A stretch of 64,000 nt of DNA from positions 806,001 to 870,000 of the forward strand of contig NZ_JAGRPV010000001.1 of the NCBI RefSeq assembly GCF_030014955.1, given 5' to 3'. The notes under the pieces were generated by a model. That model was not told where the DNA came from. It searched no databases and saw only the letters and a program-made list of their open reading frames with translations. Positions 1-8,458 of this stretch are shown here, piece after piece. The translations under genes were made by a program, and so were the position numbers. The DNA comes from Cohnella hashimotonis. Its GTDB lineage: Bacteria > Bacillota > Bacilli > Paenibacillales > Paenibacillaceae. Within the stretch, counting starts at the first letter, position 1. Every line of letters begins with the position of its first letter.

Positions 1-95
1 CGCTCGTGCTGGCGCTGCTGCCGGTCGTCGTGCTGTATTTGCTGCTTCAAAAATACATTCTGAACGGAATTGCGGACGGAGCGATTAAAGGATGA
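1..95 (+). CDS. Carbohydrate ABC transporter permease, C-terminal end only
   Basis: The window opens inside a coding frame whose last 30 residues form a hydrophobic helix followed by a tail ending NGIADGAIKG. That tail matches the usual end of MalG/AraQ-type sugar permeases, where the final helix is followed by a short 'G.t.GAvKG' segment. The stop overlaps the start of the next gene (ATGA at 92-95), so the GH5 gene is translationally coupled and probably shares an operon with an upstream sugar importer. Only about 30 residues are visible, so the substrate cannot be judged; the downstream GH5 enzyme suggests a beta-glucan or mannan oligosaccharide. Confidence 0.7.
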   Translation, partial: LVLALLPVVVLYLLLQKYILNGIADGAIKG

Positions 96-1810
96 GCGAA
101 AACATAACGGAAAATGCTTTGCGTGGCGGCGTAGGCGATGTGTACGGCTACGTGCGAGCGGACGGCAAAGTATTGCGCAACGGCCGCGGCGAGGAGATCC
201 TCCTGCGCGGCGTCGGATTCGGCAGTTGGCTGCTGCCGGAGGGCTATATGTGGCGCTTCCCGGATGGGGGCGACCGCCCGCGGCGGATCGAGCGGATGAT
301 CCGCGAGCTGGTCGGCGAGGAGAAGGCGGCGCGCTTCTGGGCACTGTATTACGACCGGTATGTCGCCGAAGCCGATATCGCGCGGATCGCGGCGGAGGGC
401 TTCAACTCCGTGCGGGTGCCGCTTCTGGCGCGCACGCTGCTGGAGGAAGGCGAGCCGGTACGGTTCAAGCCGGACATGATCGCGCGCATCGACCGGGTCG
501 TTCGCTGGTGCGAGCAATACGGTCTCTATGTCATTCTGGACCTGCACGGCGCGCCGGGCGGGCAGACGGGCACGAATATCGACGATTCGGAGCGCGATCT
601 GCCGGAGCTGTTCCTGGACGCGGCGAACCGCGTGCGCACGGTGACGCTGTGGCGCCTGCTGGCGGAGCGGTATCGCGACGAATGGATCGTCGCCGGCTAC
701 GATCTGCTGAACGAGCCGCTGCCGGAATGGTTTGCGGCGCACAACGACAGCGTGATGCCGTTCTACGAGGAGGTTATCGCCGCCATCCGAGAAGTGGACG
801 ACCGGCATATGATCATCCTTGAGGGCGTCCACTGGGCGACCGACTGGTCGATTTTCGACGCGCTTCCGGACGACAACGTGCTGCTGCAGTTTCACAAGTA
901 CTGGAACGCGCCGGACACCGCCAGCATCCAGGTCTATCTCGAGCATCGCGAGCGGCTGAATGCGCCGCTGTTCATGGGCGAGGGCGGCGAGAACAACAAG
1001 GACTGGTACGCGGGGGCCTTCCGTCTTTTCGAGGATCACGATATCTCATGGAACTTCTGGACGTGGAAAAAGATGGACACCGGCAACTCGCCCTGCTCGA
1101 TTCGACGCCCCGAGGGCTGGGACCTGCTCGTACGGTATTTGGAAGGCGGCGATAAGCCGGCACCTGATGATGCGGAGCGCATTCTGTGGGCGTATCTCGA
1201 CAATCTGCCGATCGAGCGCTGCGACTACGAGCCTGCCGTCGTGCGTTCGCTGTTCTTGCGCGCGCCGGTTCGCATACCTGCCGTTTTCTACGGGTACGAG
1301 GGGGAGGGCAAGAGCTTCGGCTTGGCGCGCAGCCTGACGGAAAGGGATACGATATCGCAGCCCGCATTCGGCTCCGGCGCGCAGGTCGAAGGTTTCCGCG
1401 CCGAAGACGGCACGGATATCCGCTTTGTCGTCCCGGGACGGACGGCGCCGAACTTCCAGCATGGCGGCGGTGAGGAATGGCGGGAGGACGAGTGGATGTA
1501 CGTGACGCTCAGGCCCGGCGAATGGCTGGCTTACGGCTGCGAGGCAGCGGCCCCACGAGGGACTGCTGTCGGCAGCGCAACCGGAAAAAGCGCGATCCGT
1601 CTGCGCGTGCAGAGCGAAGGCGGCGGCAAGCTGCACGTCTCCGATGGGCGCGACGCATCTGCGACGACCGTTGAGTGGGCGGAGGACGGCTGGCACACGG
1701 TAACTGCGAAGCTCGAGCGTGCCGGGCTTCCGGGTGACGCCGTCCGGCATATGGTGATCAAGGCTGCCGATCGCCCGATAGGCGTCGCGTGGCTTGAGTT
1801 GTTGGATTAA
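92..1810 (+). CDS. Glycoside hydrolase family 5 (cellulase-fold) enzyme
   Basis: This 572-residue protein has no signal peptide and so is likely cytoplasmic, hydrolysing oligosaccharides brought in by the sugar transporter whose last permease gene overlaps its start. The N-terminal 350 residues form a (beta/alpha)8 GH5 domain: a lead-in with GVGFGSWLLPEGYMW, the N-SVRVP strand, an LDLHGAPGG segment, the acid/base in LLNEP (Glu208) and the nucleophile in FMGEGGEN (Glu297). Residues about 380-572 look like one or two beta-sandwich modules. The start ATG at 92 overlaps the upstream stop. The family includes endoglucanases, exo-beta-1,3-glucanases and mannanases. The intracellular location and the HGAPGG motif favour a beta-glucosidase or exoglucanase-like role, but substrate is not determinable by eye. 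Confidence 0.85.
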   Translation: MSENITENALRGGVGDVYGYVRADGKVLRNGRGEEILLRGVGFGSWLLPEGYMWRFPDGGDRPRRIERMIRELVGEEKAARFWALYYDRYVAEADIARIAAEGFNSVRVPLLARTLLEEGEPVRFKPDMIARIDRVVRWCEQYGLYVILDLHGAPGGQTGTNIDDSERDLPELFLDAANRVRTVTLWRLLAERYRDEWIVAGYDLLNEPLPEWFAAHNDSVMPFYEEVIAAIREVDDRHMIILEGVHWATDWSIFDALPDDNVLLQFHKYWNAPDTASIQVYLEHRERLNAPLFMGEGGENNKDWYAGAFRLFEDHDISWNFWTWKKMDTGNSPCSIRRPEGWDLLVRYLEGGDKPAPDDAERILWAYLDNLPIERCDYEPAVVRSLFLRAPVRIPAVFYGYEGEGKSFGLARSLTERDTISQPAFGSGAQVEGFRAEDGTDIRFVVPGRTAPNFQHGGGEEWREDEWMYVTLRPGEWLAYGCEAAAPRGTAVGSATGKSAIRLRVQSEGGGKLHVSDGRDASATTVEWAEDGWHTVTAKLERAGLPGDAVRHMVIKAADRPIGVAWLELLD

Positions 1811-1815
1811 ATGGC

Positions 1816-1853
1816 AGGCTGTCGTTTCTCTTCCGAGAGGCGGCGGCTTTTTT
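1816..1853 (+). terminator. Probable rho-independent terminator after GH5 gene
   Basis: A GC-rich imperfect hairpin (CTGTCGTTTCTC, loop TTCC, GAGAGGCGGCGG) with some wobble pairs begins just after the GH5 stop and is followed by a run of T at 1848-1853. Confidence 0.5.
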
Positions 1854-1952
1854 GATTGAAGGCAGAATTGAGTGGCGGGCCGAGATTCATTACAATAGAG
1901 GCAGAGAAGCGTTCGCTGTCTGAGAGGCGAGACGAGACTGGGAGGCGTGAGG

Positions 1953-2978
1953 ATGAGCACAGCTCCGACGAAGCAGCAATGGAAGGAACTGTACGAAGCT
2001 GCGGAGCGTTACAAAGAGGCAGGTATCTGGAGATGGCTGTCCAACGGCCACCTGTTCGGCGTCCGGGATCCGGCGTCGGGCGAGATCGGCTACTGCTGCG
2101 TTTTCGGCAACGGCGGCGAGATGTTCGGCCTTGCCGTATACATGGGCGCCGAGGGGCTGCGGACGATCGTGGATATGCTCGCGGGCGAACTGGACGAGGA
2201 TCCGATATTCAGCCAGCACTGCCTGCTGTTCTCGCTGGACGACAGAGCGGAGCTCGATCCCGCGGAGTACAAACGCATCAAGCAGCTGGGACTTAGCTAT
2301 CGCGGCAAAAAAAGCTGGCCGACGTTCCGGCTGCACGAGCCTGGCTATATGCCCTGGCCGGAGCTGACGTCGGCGCAGGTCGTCTATTTTGCGCAAGCCC
2401 TGGAGCAGGCCGTGCTTGTCGGACAGGCGTTCCAACACAATCCCGACGGGCTGATCGACGGGGATAAGGACGTGTATTTGATTCGGGAAACGCGTCCTTC
2501 GGCGGAGGGCGAGCGCGAATGGTACGACGCATGGCTGGCGCCGGAGGCGCCGCAATCGGAGGAAAGGCGGCCTGCTGCAGCCGTGCCGCTGAATGAGCTC
2601 CGAATCGCCAAGGCTCTCAAGGGAGTCAGAACCAGAGGAGGCGTCTGGGAAGCCGACAGCTTCTACATGGCGATGCCGATTCAGGAGGAAGAGCGGCCCT
2701 TTTACCCGAAGATGACGCTCATTGTGGATCAATCGACGGGCCAGATCCTGAAGTTTGCGCTGAGCAAGGGCGTAGAAGCAGCCGCCGCGGCAGCTGAAAA
2801 TCTGTTGACGCTGGTCGAAGAGCAGCGGATGCTTCCGCAGGAGCTGTGGGTAGGCAGCGAGGCTGCGGGTGATGCGCTGCTGCCGCTCGCCGAAGCGCTG
2901 AAGCTGGAGCTGTTATGGTCTCCCGAGCTGCCCGCTTTGTCCGAGGCGCGCGCGGCGATGGAGCAGCGATTCGGTTAG
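1953..2978 (+). CDS. DUF6930-type hypothetical protein
   Basis: A 341-residue soluble protein of unknown function. The first 190 residues form a globular alpha/beta region with no motif I can name (GIWRWLSNGHLFGVRDP near the N-terminus). The last 110 residues (from about 'PFYPKMTLIVDQSTGQIL' to the end) resemble the uncharacterised C-terminal domain DUF6930, with alternating strands and a PQELWV turn. I chose ATG 1953 because the GGGAGG ribosome binding site at 1940-1945 sits seven bases upstream; a GTG at 1947 is only one base from it. Its terminator at 2998-3032 is shared with the convergent small gene. No neighbour suggests a function. Confidence 0.75.
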   Translation: MSTAPTKQQWKELYEAAERYKEAGIWRWLSNGHLFGVRDPASGEIGYCCVFGNGGEMFGLAVYMGAEGLRTIVDMLAGELDEDPIFSQHCLLFSLDDRAELDPAEYKRIKQLGLSYRGKKSWPTFRLHEPGYMPWPELTSAQVVYFAQALEQAVLVGQAFQHNPDGLIDGDKDVYLIRETRPSAEGEREWYDAWLAPEAPQSEERRPAAAVPLNELRIAKALKGVRTRGGVWEADSFYMAMPIQEEERPFYPKMTLIVDQSTGQILKFALSKGVEAAAAAAENLLTLVEEQRMLPQELWVGSEAAGDALLPLAEALKLELLWSPELPALSEARAAMEQRFG

Positions 2979-2997
2979 ACTGTCGGAGCAAACGAAG

Positions 2998-3032
2998 GCC
3001 GTCTCCCCTATAACGGGAAACGGCCTGTTTTC
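2998..3032. terminator. Terminator between convergent genes
   Basis: Stem GGCCGT...TCCC, loop, GGGA...ACGGCC (2998-3003 with 3021-3026) followed by TGTTTTCC on the plus strand. It lies between the stops of the DUF6930-like gene and the convergent small gene and may serve both. Confidence 0.6.
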
Positions 3033-3266
3033 CTATTCGGGAAACTTGCGCTCGGACGACGAATCATCCTTACTGTCCGGTTTGTTCGCTTCGTCCCGGT
3101 TCTCGATGCCGAGATCCTCGACCGGGATCGCATCGACGTTGCGTTCGCTCAGGAAGCTGTCGAAGAGGCTTTCCTTGTCCGTCGGATACTGCTCGGGATG
3201 ATCGCGTTCCGTTTGGGCGCCGGCGCCGGGCTTGTCCAAGTCCGGCGGCCGCTCGAATTCGTTCAT
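3033..3266 (-). CDS. Small acidic hypothetical protein
   Basis: A 77-residue, strongly charged and Pro/Asp/Glu-rich protein with no hydrophobic segment, no cysteine and no recognisable domain. It is probably largely unstructured. Translation is supported by a very good ribosome binding site (AGGAGGAG nine bases before the ATG at 3266). Such short charged proteins are common in spore-formers and some are spore-associated, but nothing in the sequence proves that here. It lies between the minus-strand oxidoreductase, which has its own terminator, and a convergent plus-strand gene. Confidence 0.65.
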   Translation of the reverse strand: MNEFERPPDLDKPGAGAQTERDHPEQYPTDKESLFDSFLSERNVDAIPVEDLGIENRDEANKPDSKDDSSSERKFPE

Positions 3267-3324
3267 GCGAATCTCCTCCTTTGCGTATGCCGACTTTTCC
3301 CCTTCAAGGGAGCGATTGAAACAA

Positions 3325-3348
3325 GCGGGCCTTCAAGCCCGCAAGCCT
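3325..3348 (-). terminator. Terminator of the FAD/Rieske oxidoreductase gene
   Basis: Read on the minus strand, a perfect six-base-pair stem (GCGGGC, loop TTGAAG, GCCCGC) is followed by TTGTTT, about 50 bases after the stop of the minus-strand gene ending at 3395. Confidence 0.65.
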
Positions 3349-3394
3349 TTGTTGTCTGTTTCGCCCGATTGTCGCGAACGGGCACGCCTCGCCG

Positions 3395-4900
3395 CTACAG
3401 CCGCTCCAGCGGCTTCTTGGCCGGGCCGTTCACCACTTCGCCGGAGAAGGTGAACCGCGAGCCGTGGCAGGGGCAGTCCCACGTGCGGTCGCCCGCGTTC
3501 CACTCCGTCTCGCACCCCATATGCGTACAGGTCGTGTCGACGACGTGCAGCTTGCCCTCATGGTCGCGGTAGGCGCCGCATCTGCGGCCGCGGATGCGCA
3601 CGGCCGCGCCTTCGTCGAGTCCGAGTTCCTCGGGGTCTTTCTTGAGCCACTCCAGCTTTCCCTTTACGAAGTGGTAGGCGACATCGGCCGTCTCCTTCAC
3701 AAGCGTCCCCATGTCCGGATCCGCTTGGAAGCGAGACGGTCCGAACAACTCCGCGTAAGGATTATCGCGGTCGAGCAGCAGGTCTGCCAGCAGCCGCCCT
3801 GCGACCGCGCTCGACGTCATTCCCCATTTGCGGTAACCGGTCGCGACGAGCAGATTGGGCGTGCCCTCCCGGGCGAGACCGATATACGGTATCTTGTCGA
3901 GCGTTACGAGATCGTGCGTAGACCACCGGTAGCGTATCTCATCCACGCCGAACGCATCCTCCGCGAACCGCTTCAGCGCTTCATAGTGTTCGATCGTGCA
4001 TTCGCCCTGCCCGGTCTTGTGCGATTCGCCGCCGATCAGCAGCAGCTTTTCGCCGTTGTAGGTAACCTCGCGTATCGAGCGCTTCGGCTCGTTCGCCGTG
4101 ATGTACATGCCGCCCGGATAATCGTAAGGAGATTTGATCGCGATAACGTACGAGCTCTCGGCATGCAGCCGCGCGAAATAGAAGCCGTTGTCGAAGAACG
4201 GGAAATGCGAGCAGGCCGCGACCGAATCGCAGGTCACCGTATTGCCGTCCTTCGTCGTGACCTTGGCCGGTTCTCCGTCGTGGAACTTGTCCATCGTCGT
4301 TTCTTCGAAAATTTCGCCGCCCAGCCGCACGATTTCATTGGCCAGAAAAGCGGCGTACGGCGTCGGATGAAACCGGGCCTGCCGCTTCATCGATAGCGCC
4401 GCGGTTGCGCCGAACGGCAGCGTCAGCGTATCGTAGCGTTCGCCGGGAATACCGAGCTGCTGGTAGGCCGCGTATTCCTTCTCGATCTTGTGGAGTCCTT
4501 CCTCGCGCGTCGCGTAGACGACGGCATCTTCGTCGACGAAGTCGCAATCGATGCCATGTTCGGCGACCAGGCTGCGCATGAACGCGAGCGCGCCTGCGTT
4601 GGCCTCGTAATATAATCTTGCTTTCTCCTCGCCGAAATGGGCGATTAACTCGTCGTAAATGAGATCGTGCTGAGCCGTGATTTTAGCGGTCGTATAGCCC
4701 GTCGTGCCGCTGAGCAGCCTGTCTGCCGTCAACAGAGCGACGCGGCGGCCTTCCTTGGCGAGCAGATAAGCGGTCGTGAGGCCGGTAATGCCGCCGCCGA
4801 CGACGGCGAACTCGGTCTCGAGATCGCGCGTGAGCTTCGGGAAGGCGGGAAGCTCCGCCGTCCGGCGCCAATAGGATTCGGGATATTCGGGCAGCTGCAT
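3395..4900 (-). CDS. FAD-dependent oxidoreductase with C-terminal Rieske [2Fe-2S] domain
   Basis: A 501-residue two-domain flavoprotein. The N-terminal DAO fold carries the dinucleotide motif EFAVVGGGITGLTTAYLLAKEGRRV (GxGxxG at about residues 35-40), and the region YRWSTHDLVTLDKIPYIG is the usual FAD-contacting loop. The C-terminal 90 residues form a Rieske domain with both cluster ligand pairs, CTHMGC and CPCHGSRF, so it should bind a [2Fe-2S] cluster. This architecture is widespread in Bacillales and resembles gamma-glutamylputrescine oxidase-like enzymes with an added Rieske module; the substrate is unknown. I chose ATG 4900, which has AGGAGGAA seven bases upstream, over an ATG 39 bases earlier. 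It stands alone, divergent from the S66 gene. Confidence 0.88.
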   Translation of the reverse strand: MQLPEYPESYWRRTAELPAFPKLTRDLETEFAVVGGGITGLTTAYLLAKEGRRVALLTADRLLSGTTGYTTAKITAQHDLIYDELIAHFGEEKARLYYEANAGALAFMRSLVAEHGIDCDFVDEDAVVYATREEGLHKIEKEYAAYQQLGIPGERYDTLTLPFGATAALSMKRQARFHPTPYAAFLANEIVRLGGEIFEETTMDKFHDGEPAKVTTKDGNTVTCDSVAACSHFPFFDNGFYFARLHAESSYVIAIKSPYDYPGGMYITANEPKRSIREVTYNGEKLLLIGGESHKTGQGECTIEHYEALKRFAEDAFGVDEIRYRWSTHDLVTLDKIPYIGLAREGTPNLLVATGYRKWGMTSSAVAGRLLADLLLDRDNPYAELFGPSRFQADPDMGTLVKETADVAYHFVKGKLEWLKKDPEELGLDEGAAVRIRGRRCGAYRDHEGKLHVVDTTCTHMGCETEWNAGDRTWDCPCHGSRFTFSGEVVNGPAKKPLERL

Positions 4901-5022
4901 GGCAATTTCCTCCTCGCATGGACGTGTTATCCTCATCATTCCTTTTTACACGCAAAAAGATACGATGCCCCAATGCAATCGCACATAAGCTGAAAGGAGG
5001 AGAGGGAGAGGGGGCGGGTTGG

Positions 5023-5946
5023 ATGGCCATTCGGCCGAAGGCACTGGTGAAGGGAGATACGGTGGGCGTCGTCACGCTCGGGAGTCCGCTTGCGCGGGAG
5101 ACGATCGACGCAAGGGTTCGTTATTTGACTCAAATGGGTCTGAACGTCGTCGTCGGGCGCCACGTGTACGATGAAGACGGCTACCTGGCAGGGACGGACG
5201 AGGAGCGGGCGTCGGATCTGATGTCGATGTTCGCGGACGACCGGATCAGGCTGATCCTGCCGACGCGCGGGGGCGTCGGGGTGGAGGGGATTCTGCCTTA
5301 TCTGGATTACGACTACATCCGCGCGCATCCCAAGATCGTGTCCGGTTACAGCGATATTACGGTGCTGCTCAATACGCTCGCTCAGCTGGCAGAGCTTGTC
5401 GCGCTGCACAGTCTGCTGCTTATCGACTTCAAGCCGGAAACGCCGGCATATAACTTCGAGCAGTTTTACGCGGCAACCTCGTCGCTTATCGTTCCAAGGC
5501 CCATCGCGAATCCGCCCGGCATGCCGATTCTGCCGCTTGTATCCGGCGTCGTCTCGGGACCGCTTGCGGGCGGCAATCTGACGTCGCTCACGGGCTCGCT
5601 TGGCACGCCGTACGAGATCGACACCCGTGGCAAAATATTGCTGCTCGAGGAGACGCACGAGCCGGTAAACACCGTCTACCGCTACGTCGAGCAATTGAAG
5701 CTTGCGGGCAAGCTCGACGACTGCGCGGGCATCGTGATGGGCGGCTGTCACGAATGTCCGGACGCGTACGGCCGGACCTATGCCGACCTCATTCGCGATG
5801 TGCTCATGCCGCTGGGCAAGCCGCTGATCGCCGGATTTGCGAGCGGACACGACATCTACAAGGCAGCCGTGCCGATCGGCGCCCGAGCGCGTCTCGATGC
5901 TGGGGCCGGGACGCTGACGCTGCTCGAGCCGGCTGTGTCCGTGTAG
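5023..5946 (+). CDS. S66 family LD-carboxypeptidase/MccF-like protein, apparently without the catalytic serine
   Basis: A 307-residue cytoplasmic protein of the LD-carboxypeptidase A / microcin-immunity MccF family. The N-terminal KALVKGDTVGVVTLGSP, AGTDEERASDLMSMFADD, the VSGYSDITVLL strand, the LLLEETHEP glutamate region and the C-terminal SGHDIYKAAVPIGA histidine region all fit. The nucleophile elbow is usually GG-[YF]-x-S; here it reads TRGGVGVEGILPYLDY, with valine where serine is expected, while the Glu and His regions are kept. Either this is a subfamily with another mechanism or a non-hydrolytic protein. The start at ATG 5023 is chosen because family members begin near 'RPKALVKGD'; purine-rich GGGGGCGG lies just upstream. 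Confidence 0.82.
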   Translation: MAIRPKALVKGDTVGVVTLGSPLARETIDARVRYLTQMGLNVVVGRHVYDEDGYLAGTDEERASDLMSMFADDRIRLILPTRGGVGVEGILPYLDYDYIRAHPKIVSGYSDITVLLNTLAQLAELVALHSLLLIDFKPETPAYNFEQFYAATSSLIVPRPIANPPGMPILPLVSGVVSGPLAGGNLTSLTGSLGTPYEIDTRGKILLLEETHEPVNTVYRYVEQLKLAGKLDDCAGIVMGGCHECPDAYGRTYADLIRDVLMPLGKPLIAGFASGHDIYKAAVPIGARARLDAGAGTLTLLEPAVSV

Positions 5947-5962
5947 CATTGTGCACGAAGAG

Positions 5963-5988
5963 AGCCGGCACCCGAGGGGGTGCCGGCT
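5963..5988. terminator. Strong hairpin terminator
   Basis: Perfect 11-base-pair stem AGCCGGCACCC with tetraloop GAGG, 17 bases after the S66 gene stop; downstream TTAGCGTTATTTT is a moderate T-rich tail. It separates convergent genes. Confidence 0.7.
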
Positions 5989-6035
5989 CCTTAGCGTTAT
6001 TTTAAAAGAAAGTGCTAGTTTGTCTTAAAGAAGAA

Positions 6036-6575
6036 TCAAGGAATGAACTGCTGCACAATGCGCACGATCTTGCCGTCGACCACCGTGATGTAATAGGGGA
6101 AATTCCCCATCAGTTCCTGATTTTCCCTGCTGAACAGCGAGCGAAGCTTCGCGATGCTGATCGGCTCGTTTTCCACGATATCCGCGTCGTCCCAGCTGCC
6201 GGAACGGTTGTAAATCTGCATCAGCACCTGTACGTCGGCTGCGACGGGAAGCGTGTACGTCTTCTTTTCCTCATTCAGAATGTAGTATCCGTCCGGCGCC
6301 TGGTCCATGCCGGCATCCGGCTCCTGCTGACGGAATACCCGGTCGGCCTCCGCGCCTTGCAGGAACTGAATATAGTCGACGGTCACATAAGTGACGCCGT
6401 CCATCGAAGTGATCTTGCTAATATAAGCGGGATACGAGGGGGCCGATGCATGATTGATCGCTTCGATGCCATTTTCCTCTGCGACGGCAGTCTCCTGCTT
6501 GTCGCTCACGCCCGACACGCTGAGCGGAATCAGGCAGATACCCAACAATACGACACACAGCAACAGTTTGCGCAT
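6036..6575 (-). CDS. Secreted hypothetical protein
   Basis: A 179-residue protein with a clear Sec signal peptide (MRKLL followed by a hydrophobic stretch, likely cleaved near SVSG-VSD). The mature part is a small alpha/beta domain with no recognised motif; it contains no catalytic-looking cluster and no lipobox cysteine, so it is probably released or loosely wall-bound. The start at 6575 is preceded by a purine-rich GAGAGGGG ribosome binding site. It is a single-gene unit convergent with the S66 gene and separated from it by the hairpin at 5963-5988. Confidence 0.75.
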   Translation of the reverse strand: MRKLLLCVVLLGICLIPLSVSGVSDKQETAVAEENGIEAINHASAPSYPAYISKITSMDGVTYVTVDYIQFLQGAEADRVFRQQEPDAGMDQAPDGYYILNEEKKTYTLPVAADVQVLMQIYNRSGSWDDADIVENEPISIAKLRSLFSRENQELMGNFPYYITVVDGKIVRIVQQFIP

Positions 6576-6740
6576 CGGTTCAGCCCCTCTCTCCGGTTAA
6601 ATACAGGTGTTATGTATCAATATTATTTAGACAATTAGTAGACGTTTTAAACAGGCGTTTTGTTGCCGGGAAAAAGAGGCTCTAGGGCTTATATTTTTGG
6701 AAATATTTCCGGGGAAATTCGACAGGGGCACAAACATGCG

Positions 6741-6770
6741 CTTAAAAAAAGCCAGGTCTGCGCCTGGGCT
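6741..6770 (-). terminator. Orphan minus-strand terminator-like hairpin
   Basis: On the minus strand GCCCAGG, loop, CCTGGC (one bulged base) is followed by seven T residues. No minus-strand gene is present to its right, so it may be a relic of a lost gene or a bystander structure. Confidence 0.45.
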
Positions 6771-6834
6771 TATGTCGAGCCAAGTCCGGACATGCGTCTG
6801 TTCTGGGCAGAACGGCTCTGGTGCTATATTTCAA

Positions 6835-7657
6835 ATGAAAAATATACGCATGGGTTTATTTCGCCATACTTATTCCTCTGACGACGATCGGTTATTTGAC
6901 TGCAATGCAAATCGAGCTCTTTATTCTGCTCCTGATGTGGGCGCCGGGACTGTCCTCCATTTTCACCCGTTTGCTGCTGCGCGAAGGCCTAGCGGATATC
7001 TCCCTGCGGATCAAGGGACCGCAGATTCGGAAAACGTTGCCTTTTATACTACTGTTTCCGGTAGCGATAGGGATTGTTGCTTATGGGATAGCCTGGGCCG
7101 CTGGTCTGGTTCAGTTCGTCACGCCGGACTCGTTTATTAAGGCTTCGCCTATTGTTACGTTTGCAGCGCTGCTCGTCATGCAAATGGTTGTCGGAACGCT
7201 AGTGGGTCTGATCGGCAGCGCGGGGGAGGAGCTTGGCTGGCGGGGCTATATGCTTACCCGGCTGATCGACGCGCGCGTTCCTTATCCGATGCTGACCAGC
7301 GGGATCATCTGGGGGCTGTGGCATCTGCCCGTGATTTTAGCCGGCAATTATTATTCCGGCCCCTATCCGGCGCTTTCCGTTCTACTATTTATGATCACGA
7401 TCACTTCCTTCAGCTTTATCATCGGGGGACTGCGTCTGGCAACCGGAAGCGTATGGCCTGCCATCTTTTTGCATGCGTCATGGAACGCCGTGATTCAAGA
7501 CGTTTTCGACGCTTCTTCAGGCGGGAAGAATGCGTTGTTGTGGACCGGGGAATCCGGGATTTTAGTGGCGCTCGCGTTGCTCGCGGCGGCGTGGATTGTT
7601 TCGAGGAGAGCGGTGGACGCAGAGCGGATGCAGAGGAAGGGACAGCTACGGGCGTAG
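6835..7657 (+). pseudogene. CPBP family intramembrane metalloprotease, 5' end frameshifted
   Basis: The main reading frame from TTG 6896 encodes a 253-residue membrane protein with the CPBP (type II CAAX protease) motifs: SAGEELGWRGYML (EExxxR-like motif 1), GIIWGLWHLPV (motif 2 with His) and FLHASWNAV (motif 3). Such proteins process prenylated or membrane peptides and some act in bacteriocin immunity. Upstream, the hydrophobic first segment continues in this frame as AILIPLTTIGYLTA from 6863, but the only start is in another frame: ATG 6835 reads MKNIRMGLF and would join if the extra C at 6862 were removed. So either the gene is N-terminally disrupted, translation begins at TTG 6896 or ATG 6905, or there is a sequencing error. 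Confidence 0.7.
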
Positions 7658-7699
7658 GAAAAACGGTCAAAAACGCTTAACCAGGAGATGAGCGCGTAA

Positions 7700-7990
7700 G
7701 TGGAAATGAAGGAACTCGAGAGATTGTTTAATGAACGTTTTCCCCATTGGAAAGTTTACTATGATCAAAGTGGCATAGCGACTTGGGTCAGCATGAATGA
7801 CGGTAACTATTACTTTGAAATTGAGATCGTACCCCATATGGGGGTAGGCGTTACCGATAGGCGAAATCTGGAGGAAATCGATTTTAGCGGTCACGATGAA
7901 GCTTTTCAATCGATTCGTGAAGCATTGGACTACATTGATCGAAAAGTCGCCAGTAATATGCAAGGTTCTCATTCGTCCTTGATTGGCTAA
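7700..7990 (+). CDS. Small hypothetical protein
   Basis: A 96-residue protein without signal peptide or membrane segment. It begins with a short amphipathic helix (MEMKELERLFNERFP), continues with several beta strands (WKVYYD, IATWVSM, YYFEIEIVP) and ends with a helix (FQSIREALDYIDRKV). This looks like a compact alpha/beta fold, but I recognise no family. The start GTG 7700 has AGGAG about 13 bases upstream; ATG 7706 is an alternative. Its GC content is visibly lower than that of the core genes around it, as is that of the next gene, consistent with a recently acquired or fast-evolving pair. Confidence 0.6.
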   Translation: MEMKELERLFNERFPHWKVYYDQSGIATWVSMNDGNYYFEIEIVPHMGVGVTDRRNLEEIDFSGHDEAFQSIREALDYIDRKVASNMQGSHSSLIG

Positions 7991-8027
7991 ATGCCTTTCG
8001 AGGTTCTTTTTTGGGGGGCTTGAAGAA

Positions 8028-8458
8028 ATGGGAGGATTGGATTTGTTAAATACAATGAAGCAGCTCATCGCTTCTTATCCTTTAGAAGAGATTTACTGGT
8101 CAGGCGTAGTCGATCCTTGTGAGGATGGTTTTATTGAATTTACGGGACTGGGCGGCTATCTCTTCCTCGAATTTGACAAACGCCTCGTTAAAATACAACA
8201 AGTCGAACAATATTCCAGGCTTCGCATTACGGAGGCTGCGGATTTTACTTTGGATCTTGATCTTGCGGGAATGGAGTCGGCCAAAGCTCGGATTAGTGCC
8301 TTAATATTCGATAATCCCCTTCACCGTAATGGAGTGAGGCGCTTTTTCTGGATCCCGGCTACTTGACGATTAATATCGGCGGTCCGGCAGTAGAACGTGC
8401 ATGGAGAAGCGGTATCGAGGATATCGGACGTTTGTCTTCAATAGTGATTGAGGTTTAA
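8028..8458 (+). pseudogene. Small hypothetical protein with frameshift near its 3' end
   Basis: The first frame starts at ATG 8028 (with GGGGGG upstream; TTG 8043 with GGAGG seven bases upstream is an alternative) and stops at 8366 after ...VRRFFWIPAT. Reading one frame over from the T-run at 8343-8347 gives a natural-looking continuation LDPGYLTINIGGPAVERAW... ending EV-stop at 8458. A single missing T in the five-T homopolymer would restore one uninterrupted protein of about 143 residues. I do not recognise the family; the predicted fold is alpha/beta. It follows the 96-residue gene closely and may form a pair with it. Confidence 0.55.
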
